This document shows, one piece after another, positions 16,796 through 27,174 of a stretch of DNA of 64,000 bases (position 1 is its first letter; every line of letters starts with the position of its first letter). Under the pieces are notes generated by a model, which had not been told where the DNA came from, searched no databases, and was given only the letters and a program-made list of their open reading frames with translations. A program made the translations under genes and the position numbers. Source of the DNA: Chitinophaga skermanii (lineage in GTDB: Bacteria; Bacteroidota; Bacteroidia; Chitinophagales; Chitinophagaceae); contig NZ_QLLL01000003.1 of NCBI RefSeq assembly GCF_003259335.1, forward strand, positions 310,001 to 374,000, given 5' to 3'.

Positions 16796-16830
16796 AAAAG
16801 CGAACAAGGACAAACGCCTCATTCGCTTTC
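16796..16830. terminator. Hairpin between convergent genes
   Basis: AAAGCGAA and TTCGCTTT arms separated by about 17 bases lie between the nuclease gene and the convergent helicase gene. It could serve both, although the long loop weakens the call. Confidence 0.45.
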
Positions 16831-16851
16831 AATGTATTTACCGCGTAAAAG

Positions 16852-19800
16852 TTACAACTGCACTGGTGCCGTAATGTACCCTTCCGCTTGTTTTTCTTTA
16901 ATCATCTGCTGCATTGCTTCTTTCGCATGCGCTTGGCTTTCCATGGTTTTCACTTGTACTTGTCCTTTTGCCCCGAGTTTACCGAAACGGGTCACGAGTT
17001 TAAGATCGTCTACCGCTATTTCCCAAGATTTAATATACTCGCCTTGATCGAGGATGAACCGTTGATAGGGAAGGTTTTCATATGCGCCCAATGAAACACT
17101 TTGCGCATACGCTTTCTCTATGCTGGCTGGGTTTTCCTGCGTAATCATCGGCTCGTTATGTAAGCGTTTTAAGATGTTTTCTACCACCTGCTTCGGTTGG
17201 TGTAACCAATCTTTCGCTAATACACGCATGATCTTCCAACCAAAGTTCTCCAAGAGGGCTGGGCGTTGGAAGTATTGTTCCAACACATCTTCATTCGCGT
17301 AGTGTGCATCATCATCCACCAAAATACTCAATGCATAATGATCGTCTTGCTCATTCGCTTTAATGGCTAAACTGCATTTAAACCCAGATTGCCCTACTTG
17401 CGATTGCGTTACATAGCCTTTCTGTTGTAAGTGCCGGCTAATCTGTTGTAACACCAAGCTTTCGTGGATATGCTGAACAGGTTGTTGCGTTTTATAATTC
17501 AGTTTCTGCAATACTTGGTTCGCTTCTTTCATGGCACCAATACTTACATGCTCGGCATATTGTAAGAATTGTTTCAAATAGTTAGCGCCTGCATTATACT
17601 CGTTGGTAATTTGCTGGTGCTTAATACTACTTACCACGGCCATATGCTTCTTCGCGCGACTGAAAATAACGTTCAATCGTTTCTCACCACCTTTCTTATT
17701 GATAGGTCCAAAGTGCATCGACATTTTACCGCTACTAGCAGGTGCATAGCATACGCTGAGGATAATAATATCGCGTTCATCGCCTTGCACATTCTCCAGG
17801 TTCTTTACAAACAAACCTGTAAACTGGTCGTTCTCTACTCTTATTCTTGCTTCGTCTAATTGTTGATCGAACGTAATATCCGTTTTCGCCAAGGCTTCCA
17901 ACGCATTTTCAATGGCTGTTTGTTGTGGCTGGCTGAATGCTACGATACCAATGCTATCCTTCACATTCTTCCGTAAGAAGCTACGAACAAGTTCGGCTAT
18001 ATATTGTGCCTCGCGTAAGTTCACTTGTTTCTCGTACACACCGCCTTGTTGGAAATGGAAACTAATACTCCGGTCGTATAGGCTGCTGGCATATAATAGG
18101 CCTTCCGCGGCACTATTCACTACAATCGGCTGTTTCGGCAATTGGTGAACGGTTCTATCTGGAACAGTAAGCAAACCAGCTTTATAGAAGGCATGGTTGC
18201 TAAAGTTGATCAATGTTTCAAACTGGCTTCTATAGTGCCAACCTAACATCACGCTGTCGAGCTTACGGGCGCCTTGGGCCAGTAAACTGTCTACGTCGTG
18301 ACTTAATAAATCACTCGCGCTTTCTTCCACTGTTAACTCAAGGTCATCCTTATCGATACCCTTGGTGGTGAAGAAATCGGTCGGCGGCATTTGTTTATCG
18401 TCGCCAACAATAATGCTTTGCGGGGCGCGGTATAAAGAAGGAATCCCTTCTTCTAATGTAATCTGGCTAGCCTCATCGAATATCACGGCATCGAAGAAGG
18501 TGTTTTCAACCGGTAAGCAATCGCTTACGCTTAAAGGACTCATTAACCAAATAGGCTTCAAATCCTTCAATACATCGGCACTTTCCTTCGAGGCTAATTC
18601 ACGAATACTTTTAAAGCGACTACTTTTCGCAAATTCGTTCTCTAATATCTTCCTGCCTTCAAGATAATGCTTCTTGAACTCTTTCTCTTCGGGTGTTAAG
18701 GCCGATAAAGGCTGGGCACTAACGCTAAGATGATCATTGAATTTACCCCTTGCTTGTGCTTTGGTGATCAAAGCATTCAGCTTCATCAATTCTTTATAAT
18801 ACACCTGTATGGCTTCTACTGCCTTTTCGAGTGTATGTGCATCGGTGGCCGCGAATTGCTTTTGTTGCAGGTATACTTGGCGTAAGCTTTTATGCGCCAT
18901 ACCTGCTTCAAATTGCGATGGCGAGAACGGGATGGTATGCACCGCATTTTTAAGCGTTGCCGGCATGGCCAAGTAGTTCTCGAGTGCCGGCATTAAGTCG
19001 GGTAGGGTATTGGCATTCATGGAGATGTTTTCTAGTTCATCTTCCATTTGTAGAAGCGACTTGCCTTGGTATTCGTGCAAGCAAGCTTCCAACGCCACTT
19101 CCAACTTGGCAATAGGAGCTTGTAACTCGGCCAGTTGCAAGGTAATTTGACTCCCTTGTGGGTGGTGTACTAAGCACTGAACAGCAGGATGGGTAATCCT
19201 TGTTCTCAAGCGTTCTACCGTTTGCACCATCTGGTCGATGTCCTGGAAACCGTATTGTTGTTGTATGTTTTTCTTTGTTTGAAGAATAGCTGCCGAGGTT
19301 TCATACTCGTGCAGTAATTGTTGTAAAACCGTGGTAATACTTGGCTTTACAGGGTGTGCATCGAAGAAATATCCCGCGTTGACTTGTTGTTTCAGTTTAC
19401 GCCACTGGCCATCCATGAAACCCAACATGCTATGTTCCTTCTGGTTGGCGAGTGCTAAGCCCTCTCTCACAGTGGCCTCATCTAGCTTGAATTGCCAGTG
19501 AACGGTTGCTTCTACGGCTTGTTGGTGTATAGCTTGTTGCTCTTTGAGCAAGTTCAATTGTTGTGTTAAAACCTGCGAAGCGGGGTTTGCCGGGTCGATC
19601 AATGCCACTTGTTGTTGTTGTGCCAACGGCACCATTAAGTGGGCATGCATCACGGTATCTTTCAATACGGCAAGGTTCGTGTACAGGCTTTGATCGAGTT
19701 GTGTAGCGCGCAACACTTGTAGTACATCATTCAATGCTTTTTGTGCGGCATCGAGCAAGTTTTCCAGGTTGGTTACTGGTTGCGGGTGAGCGAAGATTGC

Positions 19801-22134
19801 CTCGTTCACTTTGCTTAGTGGGTGTTCCGCGAAAATGGGCATTGAACCTGTATCTTCTAATACGCTACCCAATTGCTGGATCACCTGCCCAAATTGTACC
19901 CATTGTTCGTAATACGGCATCGCTTCTTCCATTTTAGGGGAAAGTTGCTGCAGGGCCGGGCGTAAAGCAATGAGGGCAGCGATTAAGTCGCGCGTGGTAG
20001 TGGCGGCTTGTTCGCTAACAGTATTTTGTGTTTGATGGTAGTTTTGTAGTAGGTTGATGGGTACATCCAGCTTCTTCAACAAACTAGTACGTTGTTCCTG
20101 CAATGCCGGTAAATCCAAAGGCTGCGCAGCATACAGTTTGTAGGTGGCTTCTAAATCACGGATGAACGATTTTTTATCTTGCTGTGAATCGTGGATATAA
20201 CAACACAGTTCATCCAAACCTTGCTGTTTTAAACGGTGGTAAACCACGTCTAACGCCGCTCTTTTTTCACACACGAATAACACATGCTTGCCGCGTGTTA
20301 CAAAATCGGCTATCAAGTTTGTAATAGTCTGGCTTTTACCCGTACCAGGAGGACCTTGAATGACGTAGCTTTCCCCGTTCCGCCCGCGCAGTACCGCGTT
20401 GGTTTGCGTAGGATCTGCTGTAACTACGTGTTGCCAACTAGCTGGGTCAACCGGGGCAGGCTGGTATTGCACGATGGGTTTTGGTTGGGCACTGAATAAC
20501 TGGTCGAACACGCCGTGTTGCAGCTTATTCATGATTACGTGGTTGTAATCACGTACCAAGCTCATCTTCTTATAATTGAAGTTGCCCAATACGATATTAC
20601 ATACATCAAAATGCCAATGGTATTTATTTGTAGGCGTTTCTGCTAATTGGAATAATTCTAGGGTAGTAGAACGGGTAGCACGCTTGGTGGTATTGTCTTG
20701 CATGCCAAAGCGTCTACCGTAATGTGCTACGGTTTGTTGTGCCGTTTCATATACGAGGTTTACGCGAGGTTTATCGACGTAGGTCAATATAAACCCTTTG
20801 TTGGCTCCTTCTATTTGTGCCCTAATGTGTTCATAGAATTGTTGCACGCTCATTTCTTCCAACTCCACGTAAGCGGGTAATTGGATACCGTATAAGTCCT
20901 CCAAGTAATTCGCCAGCACGGGGTTTACCTCCGCAACATTGCTATTTACTTCCAGTACAAACTGGTCGGCGGCTACATTCTTTTTCTTCTTCAAGGTAAC
21001 AGGAATTAGCAACAGCGGGCTTTGAATCCGTTCTTGTTCTTCTTCCTTCAAGTTGAACCAATCTAAAAAGGCAATGGCCATTTTTAGTTGACTGAACCCG
21101 TATTCTTGTATATCACGTTGGCTTTCGATGCGGATGGTATTCAAAGAAGCTTGTAAGTAAGGGTGATCTTCGAAGCGTAAGTATTGATTCAATACTAAAT
21201 CCTTCTGCTGAACAACTGTGGCCGCTAATTGCTCGTGCCAAGTAAACAAGGTATTCGCCGGGATACTTTTGAAGTGTACCACCATGGGAACGCTGCTTAC
21301 CGTGAGGTTGATGAACCGTAAGTTTGGTTTGTAATAAAGCAAACGGTTGCGCCTGCTGGTATCGAACAAGCGGTTACGCAATTTGCCCAGTATATAACTT
21401 TCGCGGGTGGTATTCACGGTTTTAACCCAGCCTGCTACTTGTGATAAGTCGTTTTGGATATTGGGATTGAAGTCGCGGTAATGATTCAACCGGTGAATGA
21501 TATCTGTTAAATCCTGGCTGCGTTTAGCCCGGTTTAATTCGGTCATTTCCACGATCAATGTATTGATCGCCGGGTGGATTTTCGACTGCAAGCGCATTAG
21601 ATGTTGGCGGTTGTTCACGAACTGGGTGAGGTCTTCTTCTTTATAGAAGTTAAGCCCAATTGTTACGCTGGCCAAGATAAGCCCGAGTGTAAAAATGTCT
21701 GTTTGCGCATCGTGGTGTTCTACGAGAGATTCATAACATTCGTAACCCGGTATATATGCGGGGAGGGAAAGTTGCTGAATGGGGCCGGTATATATTTCGA
21801 GGTTCTCCAGTACGGTCGACTCGCCGTTACCGCCTTTATTTCGTTTGAACTTGTCGGCTACTTCGATATGACCGTTGTAGGCCGATTGTAAACGAATGAT
21901 TTTGTCCATTGCGTCGCGGGGAGCAATAGCGTAAATGGGGTCGACGTGTAATTGGTGGTGTACAGCAATCACTTGGTGTTCGTCGGCAATATGTAAAACT
22001 TTTCCTTCTTCGTGTAAAGCCATCACACCTCTAAAGAGGGGCATCACGCAAGCAATCACATCATCGGTGGTTAAAGTTCCGTTGGCGTGTGCAGTAGAAA
22101 GGAATTCAATAAATGACTGTTGGCCTGTTTCCAT
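16852..22134 (-). CDS. Giant DUF4011 superfamily I helicase with kinase-like N terminus, Vsr/MTES_1575-like nuclease fold and WGR domain
   Basis: A 1760-residue protein. Residues about 25-215 resemble a protein-kinase C-lobe: FRGVMALHEEGKVLHIA stands where HRD should be, and YIPGYECYESLVEHHDAQTD plus IFTLGLILASVTIG resemble the APE and helix-F regions. No glycine loop, lysine, HRD or DFG is seen, so it is probably inactive. Residues 240-450 are DUF4011 (LRNRLFDTSRRNRLLYY). The helicase has Walker A GPPGTGKS (594-601), Walker B FDEAS (1219-1223), GDDKQMPP (1244-1251) and EN(V)QGDERD (1447-1454). Residues about 1550-1655 match the MTES_1575/Vsr-like fold and 1685-1755 a WGR domain. DUF4011-helicase-Vsr proteins include a reported antiphage system; this gene stands alone. 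Confidence 0.85.
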   Translation of the reverse strand: METGQQSFIEFLSTAHANGTLTTDDVIACVMPLFRGVMALHEEGKVLHIADEHQVIAVHHQLHVDPIYAIAPRDAMDKIIRLQSAYNGHIEVADKFKRNKGGNGESTVLENLEIYTGPIQQLSLPAYIPGYECYESLVEHHDAQTDIFTLGLILASVTIGLNFYKEEDLTQFVNNRQHLMRLQSKIHPAINTLIVEMTELNRAKRSQDLTDIIHRLNHYRDFNPNIQNDLSQVAGWVKTVNTTRESYILGKLRNRLFDTSRRNRLLYYKPNLRFINLTVSSVPMVVHFKSIPANTLFTWHEQLAATVVQQKDLVLNQYLRFEDHPYLQASLNTIRIESQRDIQEYGFSQLKMAIAFLDWFNLKEEEQERIQSPLLLIPVTLKKKKNVAADQFVLEVNSNVAEVNPVLANYLEDLYGIQLPAYVELEEMSVQQFYEHIRAQIEGANKGFILTYVDKPRVNLVYETAQQTVAHYGRRFGMQDNTTKRATRSTTLELFQLAETPTNKYHWHFDVCNIVLGNFNYKKMSLVRDYNHVIMNKLQHGVFDQLFSAQPKPIVQYQPAPVDPASWQHVVTADPTQTNAVLRGRNGESYVIQGPPGTGKSQTITNLIADFVTRGKHVLFVCEKRAALDVVYHRLKQQGLDELCCYIHDSQQDKKSFIRDLEATYKLYAAQPLDLPALQEQRTSLLKKLDVPINLLQNYHQTQNTVSEQAATTTRDLIAALIALRPALQQLSPKMEEAMPYYEQWVQFGQVIQQLGSVLEDTGSMPIFAEHPLSKVNEAIFAHPQPVTNLENLLDAAQKALNDVLQVLRATQLDQSLYTNLAVLKDTVMHAHLMVPLAQQQQVALIDPANPASQVLTQQLNLLKEQQAIHQQAVEATVHWQFKLDEATVREGLALANQKEHSMLGFMDGQWRKLKQQVNAGYFFDAHPVKPSITTVLQQLLHEYETSAAILQTKKNIQQQYGFQDIDQMVQTVERLRTRITHPAVQCLVHHPQGSQITLQLAELQAPIAKLEVALEACLHEYQGKSLLQMEDELENISMNANTLPDLMPALENYLAMPATLKNAVHTIPFSPSQFEAGMAHKSLRQVYLQQKQFAATDAHTLEKAVEAIQVYYKELMKLNALITKAQARGKFNDHLSVSAQPLSALTPEEKEFKKHYLEGRKILENEFAKSSRFKSIRELASKESADVLKDLKPIWLMSPLSVSDCLPVENTFFDAVIFDEASQITLEEGIPSLYRAPQSIIVGDDKQMPPTDFFTTKGIDKDDLELTVEESASDLLSHDVDSLLAQGARKLDSVMLGWHYRSQFETLINFSNHAFYKAGLLTVPDRTVHQLPKQPIVVNSAAEGLLYASSLYDRSISFHFQQGGVYEKQVNLREAQYIAELVRSFLRKNVKDSIGIVAFSQPQQTAIENALEALAKTDITFDQQLDEARIRVENDQFTGLFVKNLENVQGDERDIIILSVCYAPASSGKMSMHFGPINKKGGEKRLNVIFSRAKKHMAVVSSIKHQQITNEYNAGANYLKQFLQYAEHVSIGAMKEANQVLQKLNYKTQQPVQHIHESLVLQQISRHLQQKGYVTQSQVGQSGFKCSLAIKANEQDDHYALSILVDDDAHYANEDVLEQYFQRPALLENFGWKIMRVLAKDWLHQPKQVVENILKRLHNEPMITQENPASIEKAYAQSVSLGAYENLPYQRFILDQGEYIKSWEIAVDDLKLVTRFGKLGAKGQVQVKTMESQAHAKEAMQQMIKEKQAEGYITAPVQL

Positions 22135-22413
22135 ACCTTGGGCTCTCCTAATTTGACTGCGCTTTTAAAATAAGTGTATTCAATCATCAACGCCCTTTGG
22201 CGTTAAACGGGATACGGTTATCCATGCGGGCTGTCCAAACAATACCCTATGATTCTCTTTTTGCAATATATAAACGTAATAGGTGTTGACAAAATTATAA
22301 TGGAAATGTTCGAAAAAAAATTACATATCATGAAATACGGCATCTATCAGTCCAAATCAACCATTTATACGGTAGTACTTCACCAAAATGGCTTTATTAT
22401 ATAATTTGAGCGT

Positions 22414-23433
22414 ATGCAAAAAGGCATTAACGTTCAACAAACATTCTTCTGGCGATGGATTATCACGCTCGTGGTAGTAATTGTTAGTTGGCTCGTGCGT
22501 GCAAATGTGATGCCATCTATGCCGGTACAGGTACATTTATTTGCTTCGGTGATATTAGTGGTGGTAATTCAGTGCGTTTGGTATTTGTTGTTACTGGTGC
22601 ACCATTTGTTGAATAGGTGGTTACCCTTAGAGCGGTTTCAATATGGGCGAATAGTGTTACAGCTAGTAATTGGCGTAGGCTTGGTGATTTGCGTGCGGTA
22701 CTTGGTGTTTTTAGTGGTATACGATTTCAGAGAAATCCCCAAAAAGCATGAAGTCAATGGCATGATCTATCTCGCCAATACGCTCATTTCCGTTTCCATC
22801 AACCTTGTATTCATTAGCGACGAGTTCATTAAACGCTGGCGGCAATCATTCGAACGTGCGGCTGTGTTGGAGCAAGAAAAATTGCATATGCAGTACCATC
22901 ATCTGAAAAACCAAGTCGATCCTCAATTCTTATCACATACCATATCATCTTTAGATAACTTAGTCACCTCAGATCCGGGTTTAGCCTCCCAGTTTATTGG
23001 GCATTTAGCGAAAGTTTACCGTTACGTGTTGCAGCACGATGAAAACATTGTGGTGAAAATAGGGCAAGAAATTACCTTTATCGAGCATTATCGCACATTA
23101 ATGCAAGATCGATTTGGTGATGCTATTCAAATTGAGGTAGATGTGGCTAGCCCCGTATTGCAGAAAGGGGTAGTGATGGTGACCTTGCAAATGCTGATCG
23201 ATAACGCCATTAAGCATAATATTATGACGGTTGAGCAACCGTTGAAGATCCAGATTTATAACGACGAGGACCATCTCATTATCTCCAATAACAAACAAGC
23301 TCCCATGCTGCGGGCTTCCTCAGAGAAAAAGGGCTTATCTCAATTGCAGCACTTGTATAAAATACTATCAGGGAAAGATTTACAGGTAAAAGATGAGCAG
23401 GAAACCTTTAAGGTAGTCCTGCCCATGTTATAA
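22414..23433 (+). CDS. LytS-type sensor kinase with altered phosphoacceptor motif
   Basis: A 339-residue protein. About four transmembrane helices occupy residues 10-130, then a short coiled coil (ERAAVLEQEKLHMQY) and the His_kinase (PF06580) region. Where the family normally has NPHFLFN, this protein has VDPQFLSHTISSL: the phosphoacceptor histidine is Gln171. The N-box DNAIKHN is kept (about 268-274), but the G-box is reduced to KKGLSQLQHLY. No LytTR response regulator is adjacent: the flanking genes are the giant helicase (divergent) and an ABC exporter (convergent). It may be a pseudokinase that senses or scaffolds rather than phosphorylates. Confidence 0.8.
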   Translation: MQKGINVQQTFFWRWIITLVVVIVSWLVRANVMPSMPVQVHLFASVILVVVIQCVWYLLLLVHHLLNRWLPLERFQYGRIVLQLVIGVGLVICVRYLVFLVVYDFREIPKKHEVNGMIYLANTLISVSINLVFISDEFIKRWRQSFERAAVLEQEKLHMQYHHLKNQVDPQFLSHTISSLDNLVTSDPGLASQFIGHLAKVYRYVLQHDENIVVKIGQEITFIEHYRTLMQDRFGDAIQIEVDVASPVLQKGVVMVTLQMLIDNAIKHNIMTVEQPLKIQIYNDEDHLIISNNKQAPMLRASSEKKGLSQLQHLYKILSGKDLQVKDEQETFKVVLPML

Positions 23434-25209
23434 TTAATGCGTGAATTGTAAAGTACTCAGTGTTTTATACAACCCTTGGTCGTGTTGTAATAACGATTCG
23501 TGTGTGCCCGATTCTACAACCGTACCATTTTCCATCACGAGAATTAAATCTGCTTTGCGCACCGTAGCTAGCCTGTGGGCAATTACGATGGAGGTTCTGC
23601 CTTTCATTAACTTATCCAAAGCATCTTGCACCAGTCGTTCCGACTCTGCGTCGAGGGCGGAAGTAGCTTCATCGAGGATGAGGAGGCGTGGGTTTTTCAG
23701 TACAGCGCGTGCAATAGCAATCCGTTGTCTTTGACCACCCGATAATTGTATACCCCTTTCACCCACAATGGTATCTAGGCCGCTAGGGAAGTTTTGAATG
23801 AATTCCCATGCATTGGCTTGTTTAGCAGCTTCTATAATGGCCGTTTCATCGGCTTCGGGGTTACCATAGGCAATGTTTTCGCGGATGGTGCCACCGAAGA
23901 GGTAAACATCTTGTGGTACCACGGCCATTTGAGAGCGCAGCTCGGATAAAGGAATATCCAACGCATCCTTCCCGTCGAATTTGATGGAACCTTGTACAGG
24001 GTCGTATAAACGTAATAAAAGCGACACAATGGTCGATTTACCGGCACCGCTTGGGCCAACGAGGGCTACTTGCCAGCCGGGTTGTACCGTGAAGTTTACA
24101 TCGCGTAGCACCGTAATATCCTTACGAGAAGGGTAGTGGAAGCTTACATTTTCAAAAACTATTTGCCCGGAAATGGGCGCTGCTATGTGTTCGATCTTCA
24201 CTTCCGATAATTCTTCTACCGGTTCATCAAGTATTTCCAAGATGTTTTCTGTAGCACCCAAACCTTTTTGGAGGCGCGTATATATTTCTGCTAAACCGGT
24301 AATGGAACCACCAATAAAGCCGGTATATATGATGAATGAGAATAACTGGCCCGCCATTAATTGCCCTTCATTAATCATGATGGCACCCTTCCAGATAACG
24401 GCTACCATGGTACCGAATAAACCCATGATTAGGAATGAAGCGAAATAGCCTTGGTAAGTACCAGAGAGGATACCTGTTTTGGCGGCTTCATTGGTTTTCT
24501 GTTTGTAACGTTCTACCTCGTAGTGTTCGTTGGCGAAGGCTTTTACGTTGTAAATACCCTGCAAAGTTTCTTCTACAATTACGTTCGAGTCGGCCACTTG
24601 GGCTTGCACTTTCTTCGAAAACTTCCGTACCCACTTCCCGAATACCATGGCCACGATGATAATTACCGGCAAGATCGCCAGCATGAACACTGTCAACTGC
24701 GGGGTGGTAATTAAAAGAAGCGTTAGTCCACCGACTACCATTACTAATTGGCGAATAAACTCGGCCAAAGTAGTAGTAAACGTGTCTTGTAAGATGGAAA
24801 TGTCGCTGGAAATACGGCTGTTTAACTCACCTACACGTCTTTCTGCGAAGAACTTCATAGGTAAACGGGTTAAATGACCGTACGTTACTTGTCTTAATAC
24901 AGCGAGGATCTTCTCGGTTACCCGGGTAAAAATGGCAATCCGGAAGAAAGATAAGGTTGACTGGGCCAATAAAACGGCGACCAGCATCCAGCCAATGCGG
25001 TTAATTTCTTGCATAACGCGGTCCTGGTGGGCGGCGTCTACGAGCTGCCCGAGGAGCTTGGGGAATAATAAGGTAGAGGCGCTAGATAAAAATAAAAGGG
25101 TTAATCCTAATAAGAACTGCCAGCGGTATGGTTTTGCAAATTTGTATAAACGAAGTGTTTTCTTAAACCCACCTAGCGAGAGTTTTTGTTTTTTCTGTTG
25201 ATTTTCCAT
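23434..25209 (-). CDS. ABC exporter, fused permease-ATPase (MsbA-like)
   Basis: About 591 residues from the ATG at 25209 (the frame opens at 25230, but MENQQKKQ is the more typical start). The N-terminal ABC_membrane domain has six helices. The ATPase has Walker A GPSGAGKST, signature LSGGQRQR, Walker B LLILDEATSALD with the catalytic Glu, and an H-loop in IVIAHRLATV. All motifs are intact, so it should work as a homodimer in the inner membrane. The substrate cannot be told; lipids or drugs are typical. It is separated from the Kef gene by 66 bp. Confidence 0.88.
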   Translation of the reverse strand: MENQQKKQKLSLGGFKKTLRLYKFAKPYRWQFLLGLTLLFLSSASTLLFPKLLGQLVDAAHQDRVMQEINRIGWMLVAVLLAQSTLSFFRIAIFTRVTEKILAVLRQVTYGHLTRLPMKFFAERRVGELNSRISSDISILQDTFTTTLAEFIRQLVMVVGGLTLLLITTPQLTVFMLAILPVIIIVAMVFGKWVRKFSKKVQAQVADSNVIVEETLQGIYNVKAFANEHYEVERYKQKTNEAAKTGILSGTYQGYFASFLIMGLFGTMVAVIWKGAIMINEGQLMAGQLFSFIIYTGFIGGSITGLAEIYTRLQKGLGATENILEILDEPVEELSEVKIEHIAAPISGQIVFENVSFHYPSRKDITVLRDVNFTVQPGWQVALVGPSGAGKSTIVSLLLRLYDPVQGSIKFDGKDALDIPLSELRSQMAVVPQDVYLFGGTIRENIAYGNPEADETAIIEAAKQANAWEFIQNFPSGLDTIVGERGIQLSGGQRQRIAIARAVLKNPRLLILDEATSALDAESERLVQDALDKLMKGRTSIVIAHRLATVRKADLILVMENGTVVESGTHESLLQHDQGLYKTLSTLQFTH

Positions 25210-25275
25210 GTATCGATTTGCTGCATTCAAGTGTTAATGGTAAGATGACGATTGAATGCAGCAAATATTGTACTG

Positions 25276-27168
25276 TTATTGGATGTTTTTTTCTTCCGGG
25301 TCGATCCGGGCTTCTTCGCGCATCGTTTCGGCTTCCCAACTGCTGTCGCCATCGCGCCAGCGGGCTACTTTGTCGATTTGGAGCTGTTTGGTCAGTTCTT
25401 CCATCCTGTCGCGGGCAGTACTAATGAACTGTTTGCGATCGTCGCGGCTGGCGCTGAAGCCTTTAATAGCTTGTTCGTCGTGCCGTAAGAAGGTTTGGGA
25501 GGAACGGTAGCTGGCATATGCGCGGAAGCCAAGGAGTTTCATGGCATCTACGCCCATGCGTAGGGAGGTGTCGAGGTATTCGCGGTAGATGCGTACAACG
25601 CCGAGGTCCATGAGTTCGAACGTATCGGTGAGGTCTTCCGAGCGTACGAGCATTTGCATATTGGGGTAGTGCTTTTTAACGAGTTTGACTACTTCTTGGG
25701 TTTGTTCGGGTGTATCCATGGCGATAATGATCAGCTTGGCGTTTTCGGCCCCGGCAGAAGCGAGCATGTCGTTGCGGGTAGCGTCGCCGTAGTAAACTTT
25801 GTATCCCATTTTTCGAAGTACTTCTACGCGGTCGCTGTCGTTATCGAGGATGGTACATTGGATACCGTTCGCTAAAAGAAAGCGGCCAGTAATGTTCCCG
25901 AAACGGCCGAAGCCTGCTATAATAACGGGGTGTTTCGTATCAATTTCATCGAATTCGCGTTCCTCTTGTTGGATGTTTTTGAGGAAGATGGGTTGAATAC
26001 CTTTCTCGTAGAAGAGGAACACCAGTGGCGTTAAGGCCATGCTAAGTGCTACAACAGCCGTTAATATACTTACTGTATCGTTTGGCAAGATGGCGTTTTG
26101 GCGTGAATATGAAAGGAGTACGAAGGCGAATTCACCCACTTGGCAAAGTGCCAAAGCAAAGAGGAGATCTTGATCTTTACTTAACCTAAATATTTTACCA
26201 CAAATGGTGAGTACCAAGGTCTTCAATAACATCACCCCGAACACCAATCCTATAATCAGCAATGGTTCCGCCCATATCAACTTAAAATCAATAGAAGCGC
26301 CAACCGCCATGAAGAACAACCCCAGCAGCAAACCTTTAAAGGGTTCTATATCACTTTCCAGTTCGTGGCGATATTCACTATTGGCTAATACAACGCCACC
26401 CAGGAATGATCCTAATGCTGGGCTCATGCCTACGAGTGTCATCAATACAATAATTGCAATCACCAATAAAAGGGCAGAAGCGGTAAAAAGTTCTCTTACC
26501 CGGGTGCGAGCTACAACGCTAAGCAATGGCCTTACTAGGTAACGCCCAGCGAAGATGATGGCTATTACAGCCCCTAGCACAACTAGTGTTTGCACCCAGC
26601 CGGGTTGGCCGCTAATGAGGGTATGACTCTCAGATTCGGTATGTACATCGCTGCTTGCTAGCAAGGGGAAAACCGCTAGCATGGGAATAACGGCGATATC
26701 TTGGAATAGGAGCACGGAAAAGCTACTTTGCCCGGCGGATAGCTCCATCCAACCTTTCTCTTTGAGTATTTGTAGTACAATCGCCGTAGAAGAAAGGGAT
26801 AGGATCATACCTATTGCGAAGCTGGCTTTTAGGGGCAAACCCAAAAGGTATGCAGCGCCCGTAAAGGCGGCGGTTGTCAATAATACTTGAACGCCACCTA
26901 AACCTATAATCGGGATACGGAGCTTCCAGAGTAATTCGGGTTCTAATTCCATCCCGATCAAAAACAACATCATCACCACGCCATATTCTGCAAAGTGCAT
27001 CACTTCCGAAGAGTTTTCGCCCATAATGCCCGTAACAGAAGGACCAATTACCACCCCGGCAATTAAATATCCTAATACAGCCCCTAAGCCTAGTTTTTTC
27101 GCGATGGGTACGCAAATAACGGCGGCGAGTAAATACACGAGGCATTGAAATAATAAACTATGTTCCAT
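25276..27168 (-). CDS. Kef-type monovalent cation:proton antiporter (CPA2) with RCK domain
   Basis: A 630-residue protein. Residues 1-385 hold about 12 transmembrane helices of the Na+/H+ exchanger (CPA2) fold. From about 410 a cytoplasmic RCK/TrkA-N domain begins (VIIAGFGRFGNITGRF, GxGxxG). A charged tail of about 60 residues follows (RSSQTFLRHDEQAIKGFS onward). Kef systems export K+ in exchange for H+ during electrophile stress and are held closed by glutathione in Enterobacteria. The gene for a KefF/KefG-like flavodoxin-fold protein ends 6 bp upstream, so the pair is an operon. Confidence 0.88.
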   Translation of the reverse strand: MEHSLLFQCLVYLLAAVICVPIAKKLGLGAVLGYLIAGVVIGPSVTGIMGENSSEVMHFAEYGVVMMLFLIGMELEPELLWKLRIPIIGLGGVQVLLTTAAFTGAAYLLGLPLKASFAIGMILSLSSTAIVLQILKEKGWMELSAGQSSFSVLLFQDIAVIPMLAVFPLLASSDVHTESESHTLISGQPGWVQTLVVLGAVIAIIFAGRYLVRPLLSVVARTRVRELFTASALLLVIAIIVLMTLVGMSPALGSFLGGVVLANSEYRHELESDIEPFKGLLLGLFFMAVGASIDFKLIWAEPLLIIGLVFGVMLLKTLVLTICGKIFRLSKDQDLLFALALCQVGEFAFVLLSYSRQNAILPNDTVSILTAVVALSMALTPLVFLFYEKGIQPIFLKNIQQEEREFDEIDTKHPVIIAGFGRFGNITGRFLLANGIQCTILDNDSDRVEVLRKMGYKVYYGDATRNDMLASAGAENAKLIIIAMDTPEQTQEVVKLVKKHYPNMQMLVRSEDLTDTFELMDLGVVRIYREYLDTSLRMGVDAMKLLGFRAYASYRSSQTFLRHDEQAIKGFSASRDDRKQFISTARDRMEELTKQLQIDKVARWRDGDSSWEAETMREEARIDPEEKNIQ

Positions 27169-27174
27169 GGTCGA

